The translations under genes were made by a program, and so were the position numbers. Positions 46,201 to 53,583 of a stretch of DNA of 64,000 nt are shown one piece after another. The stretch's first letter is position 1. Every line of letters begins with the position of its first letter. Under the pieces are notes generated by a model. That model saw only the letters and a list, made by a program, of their open reading frames with translations. It ran no database searches and was not told the origin of the DNA. The stretch is from Bacteroidales bacterium. Its GTDB lineage: Bacteria; Bacteroidota; Bacteroidia; Bacteroidales; Marinilabiliaceae. The DNA lies in the NCBI GenBank assembly GCA_017417385.1, contig JAFPZF010000032.1:1-64000 (forward strand). Reading direction: 5' to 3'.

Positions 46201-46317
46201 CAGTTTCAGGAAGTCCCTAAAATTCTCGCTTATCGTATACTCTCTCTCGGCGGAGGCGTCCCAGAAGAACACCCCGCACTCTGCCATGCGTCTGAATATC
46301 TCCGAACTATGCGACAT
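43237..46317 (-). CDS. Soluble multi-PAS hybrid histidine kinase with degenerate receiver
   Basis: A 1026-aa protein without membrane helices. Up to four PAS-like domains are suggested (about 5-110, 320-430, 440-550 and 555-665; IYNRIPAIIYFVNPDGTITYAN is the clearest), with a GAF-like region at about 140-300. The dimerisation/phosphoacceptor domain has NNVSHELRTPLNAIVGFSDL with the His near residue 691, then the ATPase domain with NAFRNT (N box), VSDTGKG and GDGIGLGLPICK. The last ~115 residues resemble a receiver: an acidic pair (THDE) and the Asp in LTVIDVRA are kept, but the invariant Lys before Pro is lost (SIPTQV). It may sense a cytosolic redox or metabolic signal. It is the first gene of a tightly spaced unit with ldcA-like, radical SAM and cstA genes; no response regulator gene is adjacent. 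Confidence 0.88.
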   Translation of the reverse strand: MSHSSEIFRRMAECGVFFWDASAEREYTISENFRDFLKLDTCKLGSEIIKGFVSKDDANFLLSPIHQHQKTWALRTQIGNTVYTIDFYRNKTYTDERGVLHAVGTAQVSGSFEAESTSFKKTKASLNDRFIDTLRRIGHTEQSLYEQIPELLKTFKDQLPTGMQMSVWQRLSGNLFCCIASEGESGLDKEEISSRIGRQWNSTLFSHICDGHGLKLMNNITELEGEWREDVNHLKVIGCNAAMAEAIRKNNTDLAWGLVTFASDTGRNWTEGDKGWLHMMTETLSVFVAQSAVNDRLHRQIQMTNVACKAGNLSIWYYEMEAKRRYVYGSDGHSVEVPYDLHIHRRDIGLFDELFREMTAGNRDDMQMRLRMKENEGDDYRWYDLTMRCSKKTQGGQAQTIVAVTNDVGDEVKRVAEEKRQAEWNDSIYNRIPAIIYFVNPDGTITYANEKTAEILGLRRREDLYGINIFDSPVTSEKQKMMIRTQDNAHFTAICDFKKIQESGLFPTKRTDAIELTMRYCKLYTNGHVSGMLAVLLDTTITMVQRQRIDTFNMFFKEIGNFAKIGVCQFDKTIFYSDQWRKNLAISTDAETRMALMEHSGVSVDDKVAFNIDLTKLMSGEVSSFRRDLKVTQSDGLHWISVNFMRSKDGKVSGISMDITDSKAKEAILVKAREKAESMDVMKSNFLNNVSHELRTPLNAIVGFSDLIAQRANDEEMMRYAQIVRANNEQLIRLVDGILEMSQLSSGPRGSNLTMVVVDEFLNNICENLRIQETADVQLVYNRDKSTEGLKTYLDKDKVSKIIKQLVLNAFRNTTTGVVRVWAQTEEGLLIINVSDTGKGLEKTDAENIFDMFVKIDNCGDGIGLGLPICKTLAQQIGGDIFVESKIGEGSHFWLQIPIQETPKEDDFIQNIIVVTHDETLMTDLYCALPDHELMRCGRNSFTSLWIDRRPRLTVIDVRACQDVAHILIKNVHARGPIHRVVAICDATYPPEDRQALVAAGVDDIISIPTQVTVLSERLRRLIEIR

Positions 46318-46431
46318 AAACCTACGTTTCGTGTCCCTAAAATTATAAAAAAATCTTAAATCCTATTCTTTTCTCATGTCATTTATTTGTCTCTTTACGC
46401 TATTCACCTACCTTTTGTTTGAGATAGGTGT

Positions 46432-46480
46432 AAAAAGACGATGTCCACGACGCCGGGTTGACGGCTTCGTGGACATCGCA
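46432..46480 (-). terminator. Intrinsic terminator after atpC
   Basis: On the minus strand GCGATGTCCACGA-AGCCG pairs with CGGC-TCGTGGACATCGT and is followed by CTTTTTAC. It ends the atpD-atpC unit. Confidence 0.85.
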
Positions 46481-46496
46481 TAAGTCTCTGTAACTG

Positions 46497-46747
46497 CTAA
46501 GAGTTCAGGAGAATAGTGACCTTGTTGTCGTCACATTCGACGTAGCCAGACTTGCACGGGAATGCTATCTCCTCCTGTCCCTGTGGTTTGACCCTTATGC
46601 TCCCCTCTGTGAGCGAGGAAATGATAGGTGCATGTCCGCTCAGAATGGCGAATCGTCCTTGCTTGCCGGGCATCTCGACCATCTCTATCTCGCCCGAGAA
46701 CATTATGCTCTCCGGCGATACAATCTCAAGGCACAGGTTCTCTTTCA

Positions 46748-46748
<1 letters not shown>
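46497..46748 (-). CDS. atpC: ATP synthase epsilon subunit (short form)
   Basis: An 83-aa F1 epsilon subunit consisting of the N-terminal beta-sandwich only. LCLEIVSPES, then MPGKQGRFAILSGHAPIISSL, a family hallmark, are visible. The C-terminal two-helix domain that inhibits ATP hydrolysis in E. coli (total about 139 aa) is absent; short forms are usual in Bacteroidota. The subunit connects the rotor stalk to the gamma subunit. Its ATG overlaps the atpD stop by 1 nt (TAATG), so translation is coupled. The remaining ATP synthase genes are not in the window. Confidence 0.93.
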
Positions 46749-48304
<1,556 letters not shown>

Positions 48305-48318
48305 TTAGGGCGTCTGTC

Positions 48319-49293
48319 CTACTTCTTTCTCTTGAAGAGTTTCTGTGCGTTGTCGATGAATGCCCTCTTGCCTTCGGCGGGGATCTCCATCTCTCTCAGT
48401 TTAGACATCGCCTGAGAGAACAACTGCTCGATTTTCTCCTCCGTTGCCTTTCTTGCTCCGGTCTGCTCGAATAGTGCCCTGACGCCCGCTATCTTCTCCT
48501 CTCTGATTGGGTCCTTGAGGCTCATCCACTGGGCGAGGTCTCGCCTCTGCTGTGTGTCACCCCTTTCGAGTGCCGAGATGAGGAGGTACGTCTTCTTGTT
48601 CGTCATGATGTCTCCTCCGATTGCCTTGCCGAAGGTCTCCTCGTCGCCGAAGGTGTCGAGGAGGTCGTCCTGGATCTGGAAGGCGAGACCGATGAGGATG
48701 CCATATTCATAGAGTGCCTCGATGTCCGCTGCTGTCGCGCCACCAATGAGGGCTCCCATCTTGAGGGCTCCAGCAATGAGGACTGCCGTCTTGAGCCTTA
48801 TCATCTCGAGATATTCGTCGGTGGTGACGTCGGTACGGGTCTCGAAGTCCATGTCGAGCTGCTGGCCTTCGCAGACTTCAGCCGCGACCTTGTTGAACGT
48901 CTCGTCTACGAGGGCAAAGGAGGGTGAGTCCGTCATGCCAAGGAGTCGGTATGACTCTATGAGCATTGCGTCTCCACTGAGTATGGCGGCGTTGATGCCG
49001 TACTTGGCGACGACCGTAGGCTTGCCACGCCTGATGCCTGCCTTGTCCATGACGTCGTCGTGGAGGAGCGTGAAGTTGTGGAATACCTCTATGGCGAGAG
49101 CGCACCACTTGGCGTCCTCGTAGTCGTCTCTGAAGAGTGCACAAGCTGCGAGGCAGAGCGTCGGTCTGAGACGTTTGCCTCCGAGCGACATCGAGTAGCC
49201 TACTGGCTCGTACAGGTTCTTCGGCTCGCGGCTGTAGTCGAGCTCCGAGAGCCACCTCTCAATGTCTTTCCCTATATTCTCTATTGAAATCAT
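48319..49293 (-). CDS. Polyprenyl (all-trans) diphosphate synthase
   Basis: A 324-aa trans-prenyltransferase that lengthens isoprenoid diphosphates, probably supplying the menaquinone side chain. SLGGKRLRP (about 31-39) binds IPP. The first Asp-rich motif is LLHDDVMD (about 76-83) and the second is FQIQDDLLDTFGDEETFGK (about 212-230). Product length cannot be told reliably from sequence. The ATG at 49293 lies only 7 nt after the -7 promoter box, so the message has little or no leader. Placed 65 nt before atpD on the same strand; both belong to energy metabolism and could be co-transcribed. Confidence 0.92.
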   Translation of the reverse strand: MISIENIGKDIERWLSELDYSREPKNLYEPVGYSMSLGGKRLRPTLCLAACALFRDDYEDAKWCALAIEVFHNFTLLHDDVMDKAGIRRGKPTVVAKYGINAAILSGDAMLIESYRLLGMTDSPSFALVDETFNKVAAEVCEGQQLDMDFETRTDVTTDEYLEMIRLKTAVLIAGALKMGALIGGATAADIEALYEYGILIGLAFQIQDDLLDTFGDEETFGKAIGGDIMTNKKTYLLISALERGDTQQRRDLAQWMSLKDPIREEKIAGVRALFEQTGARKATEEKIEQLFSQAMSKLREMEIPAEGKRAFIDNAQKLFKRKK

Positions 49294-49300
49294 TTAACTT

Positions 49301-49331
49301 CAAAGATACGAAATAATTCTTACGCTGCAAG
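49301..49331 (-). promoter_or_regulatory. Promoter of the polyprenyl synthase gene (CTTG, 19-nt spacer, TATCTTTG)
   Basis: On the minus strand CTTG (49331-49328) and TATCTTTG (49308-49301). Only AAGTTAA separates the box from the ATG, implying a 0-4 nt leader. Confidence 0.7.
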
Positions 49332-49408
49332 CGAGCGGAGATAAATTCCGATTGTTTTTCGTCTTGAGTGGAGGTTCGGGGTGGGGAGGTTTGCTGGTGG
49401 GGAGGCAA

Positions 49409-49438
49409 GAAAAAAGGCAGGTGAAACTTCACCTGCCT
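49409..49438 (-). terminator. Intrinsic terminator after tRNA-Pro
   Basis: AGGCAGGTGAA and TTCACCTGCCT form a near-perfect stem; on the minus strand TTTTTT follows. It begins 1-2 nt after the tRNA 3' end. Confidence 0.9.
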
Positions 49439-49439
49439 G

Positions 49440-49512
49440 TCGGGATTAGGCGACTCGAACGCCCGACCCCTACGTCCCGAACGTAGTGCGCTACCAACTG
49501 CGCTAAATCCCG
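49440..49512 (-). tRNA. tRNA-Pro(CGG)
   Basis: A 73-nt cloverleaf on the minus strand. Acceptor CGGGATT pairs with AATCCCG, discriminator A. The D-arm is GCGC-AGTTGGTA-GCGC, the anticodon stem CTACG/CGTAG encloses the loop TTCGGGA with anticodon CGG (codon CCG), and the T-arm is GGGCG-TTCGAGT-CGCC(T). CCA is not encoded. No integrase or attachment repeat is next to it. Confidence 0.95.
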
Positions 49513-49682
49513 ATTGATTTCGACGACAAAATTATAAAATTTCCGAATACGTTCTCACTCTGAGGCATCTTTTTTTCTGCTAAAAAGAGAATAATGTTTT
49601 AAAAGGCTGGTTAAAAGGACCCGAGCACAATTTTTTTTTCAAAAAAATGAGGGTCAGTGTGATGCGTAAAGAGAAAAAATAT

Positions 49683-49690
49683 TATCTTTG
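49683..49690 (+). promoter_or_regulatory. -7 box TATCTTTG for a candidate small RNA
   Basis: TATCTTTG followed by TG in a gene-free interval. A weak TGTG lies 21 nt upstream. No reading frame of note starts downstream on this strand. Confidence 0.55.
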
Positions 49691-49694
49691 TGAC

Positions 49695-49824
49695 GAATAT
49701 AGGGTGTCGAACCGCGAGGGTGGGGCACCACGGGGCAAAGGCTTCGTAGTATTTTTTGATTGTGATTTTTCTCATAGCGGTGAGAGGTCGGACAAGGCAC
49801 TTGTACGACCTCTCTTCTTTTTTT
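49695..49824 (+). ncRNA. Candidate standalone small RNA
   Basis: Between the -7 box at 49683 and a very strong terminator lie about 130 nt that do not code convincingly. Possible helices: ACGAA (49694-49698) with TTCGT (about 49743-49747), enclosing a GC-rich part with the hairpin GTGG-ggca-CCAC; then a U-rich linker; then the terminator stem. The neighbours are a tRNA on the left and a protein gene on the right, both on the other strand, so it is not a leader of either. It does not show the conserved loops of SRP RNA, 6S RNA or tmRNA. The family is unknown to me. Confidence 0.45.
49782..49824 (+). terminator. Strong intrinsic terminator of the candidate small RNA
   Basis: GAGAGGTCG-g-ACAAG pairs with CTTGT-a-CGACCTCTC around GCA, about 14 base pairs, and is followed by TTCTTTTTTT. 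Confidence 0.85.
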
Positions 49825-49899
49825 GTTGCAAATTCTATGCCATAATTTAACAAAATGTGGGCTTAAATAATTGACTGAGAAGTCGATGGAAATGTCAAC

Positions 49900-51003
49900 C
49901 TATTGGTTGATAATGATTTCCGCAAGTGTCTTGTTCTCGCTGTTGACGAGAAGGTATCGGATGGATCTGTTTGTCTTGGTGCAGCAGTCGGCGAGACGCC
50001 TGAGCCCACTCTCGGATTGATAGCTGCTCTTGAGGTTCGCGGCGATGCCCTGCAGGTTCTCGGCAGATGGCTCTGTGGTCATTTGGACGGTGAATCTGAA
50101 AATCTGTTGGTTCATCTCGACATTGGTGATGGCAATGCCGTCGGAAATTGTCATTGGTAACCGCGTGCGGGAGACGGCGACCTGATATTGCAGCGCCAGC
50201 TCCTCGTCGGAGAGTGGGTTGGTGCGGGCTGCATCGACGTCGTCCGGCGAGACGTCGACGACGGCAATGCGTGTCGTCTCCTCCTCCTCGATACGGAGTC
50301 GGAGATTGCGCCCGGTGTCGAAGCAGTTCTCGGAGAGCGACTTGAACAGTCGGTCGTTGCAGATGCCGCTGATGAGCTTGCGCTTGTAGTCCTCGCCGAG
50401 GATGCGGAGTGCGACGAAGACGTCTTCGTCCTCGCTGAAGTCGGCGGATAACTTGACGACACCGAAGAGGATGTCGTTGTTCATCCCGACAAAGGTCAGT
50501 TGGCACCCGTCTGCGAGTTTCTTCGGCAGTGACTTGTTGAGAAGCCACATCTTGAAGCCGAGGAAGTCGTCCTTGGCTTTGGTCTGCGACTTGCCGTTCT
50601 TGAGCTCGGCCTCGACTTCCTTGACTTGGAAGGTTACGACTTTGCGCTCTGTGCCCTGCGAGAATACGGCTCGGAGTCCCATGTTGCTTTTGACGGCGAC
50701 CTTGATCATCTTGCGCCACTCCTCGTCGGCGAGGACGGCGTTGATGGCGGCACGCCTGAGGACGCGGTCGTTGACGTTCTGGAGGGAGAAGCCGTCGAGG
50801 AGCTGGTAGTTCATCTCGAGGAACTCGTCGGCTGCCGTTATCTGGCTGAGGATGAATCCGTCAGTCAGTGGGAGTGGGCATTGCCGTTGGAGGACATCGA
50901 CCACGTCAACTATGGCGCTGCGCTGTCTTGTCGCCGCGGTGGACGAAGAGAGGCAGAACCAAAGGGCGAGGAATAGATATATGTACCTTATATATATATA
51001 CAT
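49900..51003 (-). CDS. Exported protein with three internal repeats, function unknown
   Basis: A 367-aa exported protein with signal peptide YIYLFLALWFCLSSSTAA (cleavage near residue 24). The mature part seems to consist of three related units of about 110 aa. Each begins with a 'LP..L.DG..(I/L)..V' strand (CPLPLTDGFILSQI, about 42-55; LPKKLADGCQLTFV, about 155-168; LPMTISDGIAITNV, about 279-292) and ends with a helix plus a strand pair (e.g. VFSQGTERKVVTFQVKEVE). I know no family with this pattern. The codons after the start are TAT ATA repeats, a (TA)5-6 tract that could slip. It lies 46 nt after the hotdog-protein gene on the same strand and is probably co-transcribed with it. Confidence 0.6.
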   Translation of the reverse strand: MYIYIRYIYLFLALWFCLSSSTAATRQRSAIVDVVDVLQRQCPLPLTDGFILSQITAADEFLEMNYQLLDGFSLQNVNDRVLRRAAINAVLADEEWRKMIKVAVKSNMGLRAVFSQGTERKVVTFQVKEVEAELKNGKSQTKAKDDFLGFKMWLLNKSLPKKLADGCQLTFVGMNNDILFGVVKLSADFSEDEDVFVALRILGEDYKRKLISGICNDRLFKSLSENCFDTGRNLRLRIEEEETTRIAVVDVSPDDVDAARTNPLSDEELALQYQVAVSRTRLPMTISDGIAITNVEMNQQIFRFTVQMTTEPSAENLQGIAANLKSSYQSESGLRRLADCCTKTNRSIRYLLVNSENKTLAEIIINQ

Positions 51004-51049
51004 TATGGGGTATAGCGGTTTTGGGGGGAGGGTGGGGGGAAGATTGGCG

Positions 51050-51403
51050 TTACTCCTTGACGAGGGAGAAGCGCGTCTTGACGAGCACGTCGGAGTTCTC
51101 GTCGGCTATCTGACCTTTGAGGTCGAGATTTTCTGTCAGGGTGAACGAGACGTGGAGCGTCTTGCCGTCTGGGGTGATGGGCTTCATATAGACGGCGTCC
51201 TTGAGCTCGGAGATGCGCGTCGGACTGATGCCGGCTGCATGCTCGGCACATGAGCGCATGAGCATGAGCGACATGACGCCCGGGACGACAGGCTTGCCGG
51301 GGAAATGTCCCTTGAAGACCTTGTGCTCTGGGTTTATGACGACGTCGTAGTCGAAGGTGCCGTCGGCCGATGATGAGGAGAGTATGGTGTAGAAATCTTC
51401 CAT
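51050..51403 (-). CDS. FabZ/ApeI-like hotdog protein lacking the FabZ glutamate
   Basis: A 117-aa single-hotdog protein. The start MEDFYTILSSSS at 51403 fits both the family and the -7 promoter box at 51427; the frame is open further upstream but would precede the promoter. HKVFKGHFPGKPVVPGV (about 27-43) is the FabZ-type active-site segment with the catalytic His. The Glu that lies 14 residues after this His in FabZ is Met here (PGVMSLM). Proteins with this change act as thioesterases or accessory dehydratases in aryl-polyene and related lipid pathways (ApeI-like). No other genes of such a cluster are nearby. Its only partner is the three-repeat exported protein downstream. Confidence 0.75.
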   Translation of the reverse strand: MEDFYTILSSSSADGTFDYDVVINPEHKVFKGHFPGKPVVPGVMSLMLMRSCAEHAAGISPTRISELKDAVYMKPITPDGKTLHVSFTLTENLDLKGQIADENSDVLVKTRFSLVKE

Positions 51404-51426
51404 AAGGATATTACGTATTGTTACTG

Positions 51427-51434
51427 CAAAAGTA
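51427..51434 (-). promoter_or_regulatory. -7 box TACTTTTG for the hotdog-protein unit
   Basis: TACTTTTG followed by C on the minus strand, 24 nt before the ATG at 51403. Confidence 0.6.
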
Positions 51435-51561
51435 AGAGAATTTTTTGTGATAGGCGTCAGTGAAGGCAGAGAATGCGAAAATCGTACCAAGAAGGCGAGG
51501 CGGAGAAGGGTAGCTGTGTCTATGCCACGGATATAATGAGGTGTGAATGAGGAGAAATAGT

Positions 51562-51569
51562 TATATTTG
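51562..51569 (+). promoter_or_regulatory. -7 box TATATTTG for the GH105 gene
   Basis: TATATTTG, 21 nt before the ATG at 51590; no clear -33 element. Confidence 0.55.
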
Positions 51570-51589
51570 TAGAAACAAGAGTATCGGAC

Positions 51590-53575
51590 ATGAGCAATAC
51601 AGGGATATTAGTAAGCCTCTTGGTGACGGTCGCGGCAGTCGTGACGGCAGAGGCGGCAGGCCGCGACGAGGGACAGCGACGGGTCTTGTCTGAGGAGGTC
51701 GCACAGAGCTTCATCTGGGAGCATCCCGACCCCGACGTCATCAGGTGGGGGAAGCAGAACAATCATTTCACGTGGCAGGCAGGGTACATAATGTTTGCCA
51801 TGGAGAAGATGTGGCTGATGACCAACGACAGTACTTATTATAGGTATGTCCGGCGATATGCTGAGCAGAACGTCGGCACTGACGGAAGTGTCAAGGACTT
51901 TGCCCCCCGAGCACTCGACAACTTTATGCCCGGCTATGCCTGCCTGATGATGTACGAGGCGACGGGCGAGGAGAGATACGCCACGGCGGCGGAGACGATA
52001 AGGCGCGGCTTCGACGGCTATCCGAGGGACAGGGACAGTGTCTTCTATCACTCTGTGAGCAAGCCGCAGAACTGGATCGACGGTGTCTTCATGGGGCAGG
52101 CGTTCCTCGCGAGATATGCGAGGGTCACGGGTCACAAGGAGGACCTCGAAGAGGTCAAGAGGCAGATCAGAGGGATGCTGAAGCACTGCCAGAAGGAGAA
52201 CGGCATGCTGTATCATGCGTATGCCGAGCGGGGAATGGCTGGATGGTCGAAGACTGCCGACGCCCATTCCCCGGAGGTCTGGAGCGAGGGCATGGGATGG
52301 GGCGCACTTCTGATGGCGGATGTGTATGACGTGTTCAGAGGCGACAAGGACTTCGAGCCAGAGCTGAGGTCGGCGATAGTGAAGATGTGCAGAGGGCTGA
52401 AGGCGTGTCAGGATAAGGCGACGGGCCTATGGTGCCAGGTGGTCGACAAGCCGGAGGACGAGGGCAACTGGAACGAGACGTCGGGAACTGGCATGTTCAT
52501 CTACTTCTTGCAGACGGCTGTGGACAAGGGCATCGTGTCGGCTGGCGAGTATGTTCCCGTCATAGACAAGGCGTATAATGGGTTGATACAGAAGGCGGTC
52601 AGGAACAGCGACGGCGGCTACAACCTGACGGACTGCAGCAGCATTGGCGTCAAGGGCAGCTACGAGGCCTATGTCACTCAGCCTCGCGAGATAAGCACGT
52701 ATGCGGCGTTCGGCTCTTTCATGCTCGGCGCGGGAATTGTCGAGCATAGGCTTAGGAGCTATACTGACAAGATGGTGTATGCGACTGACTATACTGGTGG
52801 TCACGTGGTAGTCCTCCGTGGCGATAGCATAGTGAGGCAGTATGAGGCGAAGCTGACGAACGACATCTGGGCGATGGCCGACGGTGGTCTCCTCTTCGTG
52901 ACTGGTGAGGGCGCAGAGGAGAGAGATGCGAGCGGCGAGCGGACGTGGGAGTACAGGAGCGACAGTCACGTGTTCGCATGTCAGCGGTTGCGGGATGGGC
53001 TCACGATGATTGGCGAGGCTGAGAACGCGAGGATTGTGGAGGTCGACACGAAGGGTAGGGCAGTCAGCAAGACTTTGCTGCCGGTGGCTGAGAAGTGCGC
53101 TAAGATGAGCTACATGAGGAATGTGAGGAAGACTGATGCTGGGACGTATCTCGTCGCACACTATGGTGAGGACCGGGTCACGGAATACGACAAGAAGGGC
53201 AGGACGGTATGGGGCGTCGAGGTGAAGGGACGGCCTCATACTGCGATACGGCTCCCGAATGGCAACACGATGATAGCTGTGGCTGACGGCGACAAGAATC
53301 CGAGGATCATAGAGGTCGACAAGGCTGGCGAGGTCGTCTGGAGTCTATCCAACAAGGACTTGGCTGGCATGCCGTTGCGTTTTGCGTCGGGTATGCACGT
53401 CTTGCGCAATGGCGACATAGCGATTACTAACTGGCAAGGTCACAAGGGGGCTGGAGGTCAGGCGCACATAATGGTCGTCTCGCGAGACAAGCGTATAAGG
53501 GCATGCTACTACGGCGGGCATGACGTCAGGACGATATCGAGCGTCATGATAGAGGGTGAGGGCGACGTGCATTGA
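51590..53575 (+). CDS. GH105/GH88-type glycoside hydrolase fused to a beta-propeller
   Basis: A 661-aa exported protein with signal peptide ILVSLLVTVAAVVTAEAAG. Residues about 40-400 form an (alpha/alpha)6 barrel of the unsaturated-uronyl hydrolase type (GH105): NWIDGVFMGQAFLARYA (about 163-179) carries the catalytic Asp region, EVWSEGMGWGALL (about 227-239) the Gly/Trp motif, and WNETSGTGMFIYFLQ (about 294-308) follows. Residues about 400-655 are a repeat domain with blades such as NARIVEVDTKGRAV, DRVTEYDKKGRTVWGVEVKGRP and PRIIEVDKAGEVVWSL, ending GQAHIMVVSRD, a six-bladed-type propeller that may bind sugars. Together they suggest breakdown of pectin- or glycosaminoglycan-derived unsaturated oligosaccharides in the periplasm. 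No lyase or SusCD pair is adjacent. Confidence 0.85.
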   Translation: MSNTGILVSLLVTVAAVVTAEAAGRDEGQRRVLSEEVAQSFIWEHPDPDVIRWGKQNNHFTWQAGYIMFAMEKMWLMTNDSTYYRYVRRYAEQNVGTDGSVKDFAPRALDNFMPGYACLMMYEATGEERYATAAETIRRGFDGYPRDRDSVFYHSVSKPQNWIDGVFMGQAFLARYARVTGHKEDLEEVKRQIRGMLKHCQKENGMLYHAYAERGMAGWSKTADAHSPEVWSEGMGWGALLMADVYDVFRGDKDFEPELRSAIVKMCRGLKACQDKATGLWCQVVDKPEDEGNWNETSGTGMFIYFLQTAVDKGIVSAGEYVPVIDKAYNGLIQKAVRNSDGGYNLTDCSSIGVKGSYEAYVTQPREISTYAAFGSFMLGAGIVEHRLRSYTDKMVYATDYTGGHVVVLRGDSIVRQYEAKLTNDIWAMADGGLLFVTGEGAEERDASGERTWEYRSDSHVFACQRLRDGLTMIGEAENARIVEVDTKGRAVSKTLLPVAEKCAKMSYMRNVRKTDAGTYLVAHYGEDRVTEYDKKGRTVWGVEVKGRPHTAIRLPNGNTMIAVADGDKNPRIIEVDKAGEVVWSLSNKDLAGMPLRFASGMHVLRNGDIAITNWQGHKGAGGQAHIMVVSRDKRIRACYYGGHDVRTISSVMIEGEGDVH

Positions 53576-53583
53576 GAAATCTC

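Noticed and set aside
49440-49512. tRNA-Pro as an attachment site for a mobile element
   Set aside because: No integrase gene and no direct repeat of the tRNA 3' end was seen nearby.
49611-49853. Overlapping 67- and 80-codon frames around the candidate small RNA
   Set aside because: Both are low-complexity (poly-Phe/Lys), have no family resemblance, and one runs through the terminator hairpin.
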